NCBI GenBank assembly: GCA_016288205.1
Contig: JAEEYO010000036.1
Location: 21,546-85,545 of the forward strand
DNA: 64,000 nt
Reading direction: 5' to 3'
From: Treponema sp.
Lineage (GTDB): Bacteria; Spirochaetota; Spirochaetia; Treponematales; Treponemataceae
The notes beneath the pieces were generated by a model, which had not been told where the DNA came from, made no database searches, and saw nothing but the letters and a program-made list of their open reading frames with translations. How positions within the stretch are numbered: position 1 is the stretch's first letter; the number at the start of each line of letters is the position of its first letter. A program made the translations under genes and the position numbers. Shown here piece by piece: positions 6,765 through 14,611 of the stretch.

Positions 6765-9461
6765 ATGTCATTTGCGAATATTTTATATACGGTCATTTTA
6801 TATCCGTTAGTTCAGATCATTGAGATTTCTTTCAAGGTTTTTGATAAACTTTTCAGCAATACGGGAATTGCCGTGCTTGGAGTAAGTTTGACCGTAACTC
6901 TTCTTTGTCTTCCGCTTTACATAGTTGCAGAACACTGGCAGCAGGTCGAACGTGATACCCAAAAGAAGCTAAAACCCGGAATAGAACGAATAAAAAAAGC
7001 ATTTAAAGGCGATGAGCAGTACATGATTTTGTCCACATTCTACAAACAGAATCATTACCACCCAATGATGGCTCTCCGCTCTAGTTTTGGTCTGCTCATA
7101 CAAATTCCATTTTTCATGGCAGCATATTCCTGTCTTTCAACCCTACCGGCGCTTCAAGGGCAGTCATTCCTTTTTATCCGCGACATGGGTCAGCCAGATG
7201 CAATTTTCAAGATAGGATCCTTTCCTGTAAATATACTTCCCATAGCCATGACCATAATCAATATCATCGCCGGAGCAATTTACACAAAAGGATTCCCAAT
7301 CAAGGAAAAAATACAAATCTACGGCATGGCACTAATTTTCTTGGTCCTTCTCTACTCCAGTCCGGCAGGTTTAGTTCTTTACTGGACAATGAACAATATT
7401 TTCAGTCTTATCAAAAATATTTTCTATAAACTAAAGAATCCTCTGAAAGTCTTGTATATACTTATGACCGCAGCCTGTGTTTTCGTTGCAGTGTATGTCC
7501 TCTTTATATACGATGGAGGTGTCTCTCCAAAGAAAAGGATTGCCGCAGCAATTCCAATGTTGCTGTTAACCGGCATACCGCTATATCTGAAAGGAATCAG
7601 GTGGTTGCTTAACAAACCGCTTGCACATCTACAGGACAATAACACAAACAGACTTAAGCTATTCCTTTTTTCAGCAGCCGGACTATGTGTTCTTACGGGT
7701 ATCGTACTTCCAACAAACCTCATTTCTTCCTCAGTGCAGGAGTTTTCAAACATAGAAACATATAAATCTCCAACAGATTTTCTTGCAGCTCCGTTCTGGC
7801 AAAGTCTCGGTATTTTCGTTTTCTGGCCTACATGCATCTATTTTCTCTTCAATAAAAAATTGCAGACCTTAATCGCTGCACTATTTTCGGTATTGCTTGT
7901 TACTTTTGCCGTAAACGCATTCGCCTTTGCAGGTAATTATGGTTCTATGGATATCACCCTAAAATTCATTGGTGGAATCATTTCTCAAAGCAAACTGTTT
8001 ATTCTGATAAATCTTGTAGTAAATATCCTGCTTATTGTTATCATAAACATCATTTTCTCTACAAAAAGGAATTCATATTTTACTACTTTCACATTCTTGA
8101 TTTTCCTTGTGTTCACTGTATTCGGAATTATCAATGTAGGAAAAATAAAAAAAGAGTACAAGCAGTTTTTAGTAAATCATGATTCTAAAACCTCTACAGA
8201 CAGCAATGATTTTACAACAAGGTTTCACCTTTCTAAGACTGAAAAGAACATAATTGTCATAATGCAAGATAGGGCGGAAAGTTCATATTTCCCGCATATC
8301 CTTCAAAATTTCCCTGAATTTAATGAGCAATTCAGCGGTTTTACTTTCTATCCAAACACAGTTTCATGTAATGGACATACATTTATGGGCAGTCCAGGAC
8401 TCTATGGTGGCTATGAATACATCCCATCCGAAATGAACAAAAGAGAATCGGAAAAACTTGTAGACAAGCATAACGAAGCCCTACTCCTTATGCCAAGAAT
8501 TTTTACGGAACAGGCTGAATATACAGCAACAGTTTCAGACCTTTCATGGGGAAACTACAGCTATCTTGCAGACCTGAGTTTTATTGACAAATATCCTAAA
8601 ATTTCTACATCAATTTTGAACGGACGATATACAGGTGAATTAAAGAAAAACATTTCCCTTTCAAGCCAAAGTTCGCTGATAAAAAGTGCAAATAGAAATT
8701 TCTTATGGGTGAGCTTATTCCGTGGAATTCCTGCCGCACTCAGACCACTCATTTATTACAAGGGTTCCTGGTGGGGAGCAGAAGATGTCATAGACATGGA
8801 TTCTTTCCTTGATTGGTATGGAAGCCTTTATTTCCTACCCGAGATTACGGATTTTTCTTCTAAGACAGGAAACCTTGTCGTAATAACAAATGAAGCAACT
8901 CATTCAAACGAAGATATTCCATACATTGATTTTACAAAATCCATAAATCATTTTTCCGACAATCTTCCCGGATATGACATAAATGTGGTGTGTCTCAAAA
9001 AGATAGCGGAATTCTGTGACTATCTAAAAGCAAACAACGCTTACGATAATACAAAAATCATAATTGTCGCAGATCATGGAATAGGCTATGGAGCTACAGC
9101 TGACGAAAACTATACCACATCATCGCTTGGCAACGGATATAATAAAGATCACTTGAACCCACTGCTCCTTGTAAAGGATTTCAATTCAACTGGTCCTATA
9201 AAGACCGATATGAGTTTCATGACAAATGCGGATACACCAAGCATTGCATTTAAGGATGTCATAGAAAATCCGACGAATCCATTCACAGGGAAGCTTGTTA
9301 CATCTGATTCAAAGACAGAAGGTATTCTTGTTACGACAGACGATATCTTCATGCCGCACCATAGCTCAAGTTCATATACTTTTACTGTGAAACCAGACTC
9401 TTGGTACAGAGTAAAGGATAATATATTTGTTGATGAAAATTGGGTACAGGAATCCAAGTAA
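6765..9461 (+). CDS. Fusion of a YidC/Oxa1-like membrane domain to an alkaline-phosphatase/sulfatase-superfamily transferase
   Basis: This 898-residue integral membrane protein has two parts. Residues 1-225 resemble the YidC/Oxa1 core: a helix near 35-55, the cytoplasmic loop HWQQVERDTQKKLKPG, the segment FGLLIQIPFFMAAYSCLS and the terminal SSPAGLVLYWTMNNIFSLIK. Further membrane helices span about 228-455. Residues 490-870 form an extracytoplasmic domain of the alkaline phosphatase/sulfatase superfamily: IIVIMQD with Asp502, a nucleophile region SCNGHTFMGSPG (Thr539 probable) and ADHG with Asp770 and His771 as metal ligands. Relatives with this catalytic domain transfer phosphoglycerol or phosphoethanolamine to surface polymers (LtaS, EptA). 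It heads the module behind a consensus promoter. I know no characterised protein with this architecture, so the function is inferred. Base composition looks AT-richer than later regions. Confidence 0.72.
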   Translation: MSFANILYTVILYPLVQIIEISFKVFDKLFSNTGIAVLGVSLTVTLLCLPLYIVAEHWQQVERDTQKKLKPGIERIKKAFKGDEQYMILSTFYKQNHYHPMMALRSSFGLLIQIPFFMAAYSCLSTLPALQGQSFLFIRDMGQPDAIFKIGSFPVNILPIAMTIINIIAGAIYTKGFPIKEKIQIYGMALIFLVLLYSSPAGLVLYWTMNNIFSLIKNIFYKLKNPLKVLYILMTAACVFVAVYVLFIYDGGVSPKKRIAAAIPMLLLTGIPLYLKGIRWLLNKPLAHLQDNNTNRLKLFLFSAAGLCVLTGIVLPTNLISSSVQEFSNIETYKSPTDFLAAPFWQSLGIFVFWPTCIYFLFNKKLQTLIAALFSVLLVTFAVNAFAFAGNYGSMDITLKFIGGIISQSKLFILINLVVNILLIVIINIIFSTKRNSYFTTFTFLIFLVFTVFGIINVGKIKKEYKQFLVNHDSKTSTDSNDFTTRFHLSKTEKNIIVIMQDRAESSYFPHILQNFPEFNEQFSGFTFYPNTVSCNGHTFMGSPGLYGGYEYIPSEMNKRESEKLVDKHNEALLLMPRIFTEQAEYTATVSDLSWGNYSYLADLSFIDKYPKISTSILNGRYTGELKKNISLSSQSSLIKSANRNFLWVSLFRGIPAALRPLIYYKGSWWGAEDVIDMDSFLDWYGSLYFLPEITDFSSKTGNLVVITNEATHSNEDIPYIDFTKSINHFSDNLPGYDINVVCLKKIAEFCDYLKANNAYDNTKIIIVADHGIGYGATADENYTTSSLGNGYNKDHLNPLLLVKDFNSTGPIKTDMSFMTNADTPSIAFKDVIENPTNPFTGKLVTSDSKTEGILVTTDDIFMPHHSSSSYTFTVKPDSWYRVKDNIFVDENWVQESK

Positions 9462-9491
9462 ATACTAAAACCATTTAGGAGACGAAACAAA

Positions 9492-11483
9492 ATGACAGAA
9501 CAAGAATTTGATTACATAATGGCCATTCGCCGCAAAGAAGATGTTTCAGGATTTTCAAAGGACACAGTCCTTTCATGCACAAAATCTGGATGGATAAAAA
9601 ACGGAAAAGTCACAAACGATGGTATGGAGGCTATTGCCCCATATAAGGTTGACAATGCAATTATCATGGCCGCTGGAAGAAGCAGAAGATGTATGCCTCT
9701 TTCAAATTATTTGCCAAAAGGACTTTTTGAAATCAAAGGTGACACTATGGTTGAGCGGCAGATTAAGCAGCTGCACGATGCCGGTATCAAGGAAATTATT
9801 CTTGTCGTCGGATATCTTAAAGAGAGATACTACGATATGGCAAAAAAATATCCTGAACTCATAGTAATTGATAATACGGAATGGGAAGAAAAAAACAATA
9901 TGTCTTCACTTTATGCGGCAAAAGACTACATAAAAGCAAGCTACATCTGCTGTTCCGACAACTGGTTCGCACACAATGTGTACAGAGATTATGTCTATGA
10001 CTCTTACTATGGCTGCCTCTACTCAGATGAATTCTGCAACGAATATTGCGTCAAGGGACTTGATGACCGCGGATACATGACATCAGTTAAAAAAGGCGGC
10101 GAGAAATCCTGGTATACAATTGGAGAAGCTTTTTTCTCAAAATCTTTTTCTAAAAAATTTGTGGATTTGATGGTAAAAGAATACTACGATCCAGAAATGA
10201 AATATATGCTTTGGGATGATTTCCAGATCAAACATATAACAGAGCTCTTAATGAAGATCAAACGTTATGATGATTCGGAATGCAAAGAATTTGACACAAC
10301 AGAGGACATTCTTCAGTTCTATCCAAACTTCAAGGATTTCATCGATCAGTTTTTTCAGGAAGATGAGCTGATTAATTCCACTCAGCGAATTTCATATCTG
10401 TCAAACTATTCAGACACAAAGCAATATTCCGTAGTAGCAACAGAGCAACTGACAGGACGATTGCATGTAAATGAAAACCTGTTTGGTCCCAGTCCAAAAT
10501 GTCTTGAAGTGCTCCACAATGCAACAATGGAAGATTTATATCTCTACGACCTTACTCGCGAAGATAATCTGGCCATAGAAGTTTCAAAGGCGACTGAAAT
10601 TCCGACTGATTCAATTTTCATACACTCAGGAAGCTCGGATGTCATAAAAACAATCATGACCATAGTATTAAACAAAGATGATACAGTTCTTATCTCAAAT
10701 CCTGCATGGAACTATTATAAGTCAGTATGTGAACTCCGTCATGCCAAGGCCGCATATTATAATATTGTTCCAGGGAAAGATTCCTATGAGTTTGACATAA
10801 AAAACCTTCTTTCGGAAGCGAAAAAATCCAGACCAAGAATAATCATCATTACAACGCCTCATAATCCAACCGGAGCCGTTATCTCCCGTAATGATTTGGA
10901 AAAAGTAATTAAAGAAAACCCGACTTCCCTTGTAGTTGTTGATGAAGCATATCTTGGGCTTTCAACCATTACCTATGATACGAAATACCTGCTCAATTCA
11001 TATAACAATGTTGTTTTCTGCAGGACATTCTCAAAACTTTATGGTCTCGCTGGAATCCGCATGGGGTATGGACTTTGCACACCGATGGCAAAACAGGTAT
11101 TCAAACTTGATTTAAATCCATTCAGGGTTTCTAATATAGGACGCAAAGTGTGCATTGCGGCACTTAATGACAAAGCCTATTATTCAAACCTCACAAAAAC
11201 AATAATCAAGATTAAGGATGACTTTATTTCGCAGATTAACAAAATTAAAGGTGTGAAAGCCTATAAATCTGCCGCGAATTTTATTTTCATCCGCTTCAAT
11301 GAAAACTTAGGCGAGAACGACAAAGAGATTGATGTACAGGCACTAAAGGATTACCTTTCGCAAAACGGATATCTGACCAGATTATGGACTGAAGAAAATC
11401 ACCTTTCAATGCGTATTACTGTTGCACCTGAAGAGGAGATGAACAAAGTTCTTGAACTGATTAAGGAGTTTGTCGAAAAATGA
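9492..11483 (+). CDS. Fusion of a LicC-type cytidylyltransferase and a fold-type I PLP enzyme
   Basis: This 663-residue cytoplasmic protein has two enzyme domains. Residues about 52-290 form a sugar-phosphate/choline-phosphate nucleotidyltransferase: MAAGRSRR at 59-66, LPKGLFEIKGDTMVERQI from 74 and SDNW near 154. Residues 310-660 form an aminotransferase class I/II domain like HisC or CobD: PHNPTG with Asn458, DEAY with Asp484 and FSKLYGLAGIRMGYG with the PLP lysine Lys515. An extra segment of about 50 residues precedes the first domain. The likely activity is PLP-dependent production of an amino-alcohol phosphate followed by CTP activation. Fused cytidylyltransferase/transaminase PntC of treponemes (2-aminoethylphosphonate activation) is a relevant precedent, but from memory its transaminase half is a different class. 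The stop overlaps the next start (ATGA). Confidence 0.75.
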   Translation: MTEQEFDYIMAIRRKEDVSGFSKDTVLSCTKSGWIKNGKVTNDGMEAIAPYKVDNAIIMAAGRSRRCMPLSNYLPKGLFEIKGDTMVERQIKQLHDAGIKEIILVVGYLKERYYDMAKKYPELIVIDNTEWEEKNNMSSLYAAKDYIKASYICCSDNWFAHNVYRDYVYDSYYGCLYSDEFCNEYCVKGLDDRGYMTSVKKGGEKSWYTIGEAFFSKSFSKKFVDLMVKEYYDPEMKYMLWDDFQIKHITELLMKIKRYDDSECKEFDTTEDILQFYPNFKDFIDQFFQEDELINSTQRISYLSNYSDTKQYSVVATEQLTGRLHVNENLFGPSPKCLEVLHNATMEDLYLYDLTREDNLAIEVSKATEIPTDSIFIHSGSSDVIKTIMTIVLNKDDTVLISNPAWNYYKSVCELRHAKAAYYNIVPGKDSYEFDIKNLLSEAKKSRPRIIIITTPHNPTGAVISRNDLEKVIKENPTSLVVVDEAYLGLSTITYDTKYLLNSYNNVVFCRTFSKLYGLAGIRMGYGLCTPMAKQVFKLDLNPFRVSNIGRKVCIAALNDKAYYSNLTKTIIKIKDDFISQINKIKGVKAYKSAANFIFIRFNENLGENDKEIDVQALKDYLSQNGYLTRLWTEENHLSMRITVAPEEEMNKVLELIKEFVEK

Positions 11484-12730
11484 TTTTTTTACCCCTTTAT
11501 ATTGACCCAGGAACGGGAAGCATGCTCTTTTCAATTCTGATTGGAGCAGCGGCAACTCTGTTTTTCCTCGCAAAGGCATTGTTTCTAAAACTCAAGCTAA
11601 TTTTTGCTGGTAAAAAAGGTTTACAAGAGGACAAAGGATATAAGAATTATGTGATTTACTGTGAGGATAAGCGATATTGGACAGTATTTCAGCCCGTAAT
11701 AGAAGAATTCGAAAAGCGAAAGATTGAGCTTACATACTATACCGGCTCAAAGGATGATCCCGTATTTCAGAACAAATATGATTACATAAAATCTGAGTTC
11801 ATAGGGGCTGGAAATGTCGCTTACGCAAAGCTGAACATGATTTCAGCAGGCATTGTCCTTATGACTACGCCAGGACTTCAAGTCTATCAGTTAAAAAGAA
11901 GCCGCAACGTAAAGCACTACAGTCATATTTTTCATTCATGCACAGATTCAACAATGTACAGACTTTTCGGATTGGATTATTTTGATTCAGTACTCATGAC
12001 CGGGGACTATCAGGGAGAAGACATAAGACTTCTTGAAGAACAAAGAAATTTACCGAAAAAAGAACTTGTTACTGTAGGCTGTACTTATCTCGATGTTTTA
12101 AAAGAAAAAATGGCCTCTATACCAGATGAGGAAAAACATGAATTTACAGTACTTGTCTCTCCCTCATGGGGTAAAAGCGCACTTCTCGGGCTTTATGGAG
12201 AAAAATTACTTGACCCACTTGTAAAAAGCAACATGAAGATTATTGTGCGTCCACACCCTCAGTCGAGAATCTCGGAAAAAGAAATGCTTGATCGTCTTCA
12301 CGAACGTTACAAGGATAACACAAATCTTGAGTGGGACAATGAAAGAGACAACATTTATTCACTCAAAAAAGCAGACATCATGATATCAGATTTTTCCGGC
12401 ATTGTTTATGACTACACATTCCTATGCGACAAACCTGTTATGTATGCAAACTCGGATATGGACTTACTGCCTTATGATATTTATGACACAGGGCATGATC
12501 CATGGGCAGTCACAACACTCCAGAAGATTGGTATTCCCATAAACGAAAGTGATTTTGAGAACATTGCTGAAGTAATAAAAAATGCGTCTGACAGTCCGGA
12601 ACTTGCAAAATTGAGGGCTCATTACAAAGCAGAGGCATGGCAGCATATTGGTGAAGCTGGAAAGCTTACAGCAGAGTTTATGGTTTCAAAACTGGCAGAA
12701 ATTGAAAACGAAAAAACTCGCTCCCGATAA
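11480..12730 (+). CDS. TagF/TagB-like CDP-glycerol glycerophosphotransferase family protein
   Basis: This 416-residue protein has an N-terminal membrane anchor (about 13-42) that follows the unusual opening YIDPGTGS (7-14). The rest resembles polymer glycerophosphotransferases that use CDP-alcohols: VLVSPSWG near 224-231, RPHPQ at 257-261 and DIMISDFSGIVYD at 299-311, the last matching the TagF active-site region. It would transfer a phospho-alcohol unit from a CDP-linked donor, and the donor could be made by the preceding cytidylyltransferase fusion, with which it overlaps by 4 bases. No CDP-glycerol synthesis gene (tagD) is nearby, so the donor may not be CDP-glycerol. Confidence 0.78.
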   Translation: MIFLPLYIDPGTGSMLFSILIGAAATLFFLAKALFLKLKLIFAGKKGLQEDKGYKNYVIYCEDKRYWTVFQPVIEEFEKRKIELTYYTGSKDDPVFQNKYDYIKSEFIGAGNVAYAKLNMISAGIVLMTTPGLQVYQLKRSRNVKHYSHIFHSCTDSTMYRLFGLDYFDSVLMTGDYQGEDIRLLEEQRNLPKKELVTVGCTYLDVLKEKMASIPDEEKHEFTVLVSPSWGKSALLGLYGEKLLDPLVKSNMKIIVRPHPQSRISEKEMLDRLHERYKDNTNLEWDNERDNIYSLKKADIMISDFSGIVYDYTFLCDKPVMYANSDMDLLPYDIYDTGHDPWAVTTLQKIGIPINESDFENIAEVIKNASDSPELAKLRAHYKAEAWQHIGEAGKLTAEFMVSKLAEIENEKTRSR

Positions 12731-12740
12731 AATCAAGCGG

Positions 12741-12769
12741 TAGAAAAAAAAAAATCAATATGCTATAAT
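12741..12769 (+). promoter_or_regulatory. Promoter directly abutting the glycosyltransferase start (candidate leaderless)
   Basis: TAGAAA (12741-12746), a 17-base spacer and TATAAT (12764-12769). Only seven bases separate the -10 from the ATG at 12777, and no Shine-Dalgarno sequence is present (AACCACC before the ATG). The transcript would start at or next to the start codon. Confidence 0.55.
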
Positions 12770-12776
12770 AACCACC

Positions 12777-13904
12777 ATGAAAGTAGCAATCGTACATGAC
12801 TGGCTTGTAACTTATGGGGGAGCGGAGCGCGTGGTGGAGGAGTTTTTGAAAATCTACCCCGACGCTGATATTTTTACGCTCGTCTATGACAAAAAGAAGA
12901 TGGGAAAAATATTTCCGCCCGAAAAAGTCCACACATCATTCGTGCAAAAAATTCCGTGCGCGACAAAGCTTTACACAAAACTGCTGTCCCTTATGCCGAA
13001 AGCATTCGAAAGTTTTGACCTCACGGGATACGACCTTGTGATTGCATCCTCATCATCATGTGCAAAGGGCGTAATCACCTCCCCCGCCACTCCGTACATT
13101 GCATACATACACTCACCCATGCGCTATGCCTGGGATCTCTACTTTGACTATTTCAAACGCTCAGGTCTGATAACGCGATTCTTCATGAAACGACAGATGC
13201 CGAAAATCCGCCAGTGGGATTTTATCTCAAGCCAGAGGATTGACACACTTGTCGCAAACTCAGCATACATCGCGCGCCGCATAAAAAAATTCTGGAACCG
13301 CGATTCAAAGGTGATTTTTCCGCCGGTGGACACAGAGAGAATCTCTCCGAACGGACTTCCGCCAGAGGATTTTTACGTAGTGTTCAGCCGCTTTGTTCCA
13401 TACAAAAGAATTGATCTTGCCATCAGTGCATGCGGAAAAACGGGAAGAAGGCTTGTCGTAATCGGTGGCGGTAAGCTTGAAAAGGATTTGAAATCACTTG
13501 CCGCAAAATATTCCCATGACGCAAAAATTACGTTCACCGGGAGAATCAGTGATGGCGAGGTGAAAGACTATCTCCAAAAATGCCGTGCCCTGATTTTCTG
13601 TGCTGAGGAAGATTTTGGAATCATCCCGGTGGAAGCTCAGGCTGCGGGAAGGCCTGTCATCGCATTTGGAAAAGGCGGTGCGCTTGAAACTGTTCAGGAC
13701 GGAAAAACAGGAGTATTTTTCAGCGAACAGACGGATGAGTCTCTTGTGGAAGCCTTGGACAGATTCGAAAAACTGGAAGCCGACGGCGCATTTAAATCTG
13801 AGACCATATCAGCTTGGGCAAAAAAATTCTCCGCAGAAAGATTCAGAGACGAAATAAAGGCAACAGTGAAAGTGGAAAGTGGAAAGTGGAAAGTGGAAAG
13901 CTGA
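12777..13904 (+). CDS. Glycosyltransferase family 4 protein (WbaZ/mannosyltransferase-like)
   Basis: This 375-residue GT-B glycosyltransferase has the N-terminal motif MKVAIVHDWLVTYGGAERV. A PYIAYIHSPMRYAWD segment is typical of the WbaZ-like mannosyltransferase subgroup, and the C-terminal donor-site motif is EDFGIIPVE (E-x7-E). It probably adds a sugar to a lipid-linked glycan. It starts without a visible ribosome site immediately after a -10 element. The last dozen residues (VKVESGKWKVES) are translated from a GTGGAAA heptamer array and are not family sequence. A 7-base gain there would remove the stop and continue into the next gene. Confidence 0.85.
   Translation: MKVAIVHDWLVTYGGAERVVEEFLKIYPDADIFTLVYDKKKMGKIFPPEKVHTSFVQKIPCATKLYTKLLSLMPKAFESFDLTGYDLVIASSSSCAKGVITSPATPYIAYIHSPMRYAWDLYFDYFKRSGLITRFFMKRQMPKIRQWDFISSQRIDTLVANSAYIARRIKKFWNRDSKVIFPPVDTERISPNGLPPEDFYVVFSRFVPYKRIDLAISACGKTGRRLVVIGGGKLEKDLKSLAAKYSHDAKITFTGRISDGEVKDYLQKCRALIFCAEEDFGIIPVEAQAAGRPVIAFGKGGALETVQDGKTGVFFSEQTDESLVEALDRFEKLEADGAFKSETISAWAKKFSAERFRDEIKATVKVESGKWKVES
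13872..13899 (+). repeat. Heptamer array (GTGGAAA)4 at the 3' end of the glycosyltransferase gene
   Basis: Four perfect GTGGAAA copies are flanked by degenerate copies (GTGAAA before, GCTGAGA after). They lie in the coding sequence 3 bases before the stop codon at 13902-13904. Seven is not a multiple of three, so any net change of units other than a multiple of three alters the C-terminal frame. One added unit, or two lost, puts the glycosyltransferase in frame with the downstream gene, whose frame is open from 13814. Confidence 0.9.
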
Positions 13905-13969
13905 GAGTGTCCGATTTTGCGATTATCAATTTTCTAAACTATTATGGCCAATCTGCCGAAAATGGGATT

Positions 13970-14602
13970 ATGGAAAAGTCTACATTCAGAAACATATATA
14001 AATATCTCGCCGCAATCATTTTGGTGATGATTCTTGCAAATCAGGGAGCCGGGGCTTATGTGTGCAAGTATAAGGAAGATTTTTACAAGCTCTATCATGT
14101 GCATTACCAGCAGCTTCCCGACGACTGCATTGAAAACATCTACTGGCTGGAAAAGGCTGTCAAGGCTGATTTTGCAAACCCCTACTATGCGTTTGCAAAA
14201 ATCGAGGACGAGCGGCAATGGGAAAAATACCGCTATCTTTTTATGATGCACGTCAATCTGAAACTGATTGAGCAGCACCTTCGCCTGGGACGTATTTACG
14301 ACAAAAAAATCGCATATTTCTACGACGCTCCTTGGACGGACGAATATCAGCGCAATCTGGAAAAGGCACAGTCCTGCTACGAGGCCGGATATTATTATTG
14401 GGAAGAGGCAAAACTGTGGGCGGAAAAAGCAAGCGTCTCAAAATTTAATTTTCTCTGCATGACGGACATCCAGAACTGGGAAGACGAGCGTGAAAGAATC
14501 AACACAGGAGACCTGGACTACGGACGCACATTGGACCGCGAGCTTACGAGACTCAGAAAAGTTCTTGCCGACCTTATTGAAATGAATGAAAAAAAATATT
14601 AG
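13970..14602 (+). CDS. Conserved-looking membrane-anchored protein of unknown function
   Basis: This 210-residue protein has one N-terminal hydrophobic segment (about 10-29, YLAAIILVMILANQGAGAYV) that could be a signal peptide or anchor. The remainder is rich in Tyr, Trp, Lys and Glu and strongly helical, with no motif I recognise. The start at 13970 is chosen because it sits just before the hydrophobic segment; the same frame is open further upstream (to 13814) only because of the repeat array. It lies 9 bases before aroB, so they probably share a transcript. I assign no function. Confidence 0.6.
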   Translation: MEKSTFRNIYKYLAAIILVMILANQGAGAYVCKYKEDFYKLYHVHYQQLPDDCIENIYWLEKAVKADFANPYYAFAKIEDERQWEKYRYLFMMHVNLKLIEQHLRLGRIYDKKIAYFYDAPWTDEYQRNLEKAQSCYEAGYYYWEEAKLWAEKASVSKFNFLCMTDIQNWEDERERINTGDLDYGRTLDRELTRLRKVLADLIEMNEKKY

Positions 14603-14611
14603 AATGGGGGA

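Noticed and set aside
9492..11483. Calling the fusion PntC (2-aminoethylphosphonate cytidylyltransferase) outright
   Set aside because: No phosphonate biosynthesis genes (pepM, ppd) are in the window, and the PLP half is class I/II, so the specific name is not supported.
13814..13969. N-terminal extension of the membrane protein gene before aroB
   Set aside because: The frame is open only because it runs through the heptamer array and the glycosyltransferase 3' end. The signal-like segment begins after the ATG at 13970. It matters only for the possible fusion described in the findings.
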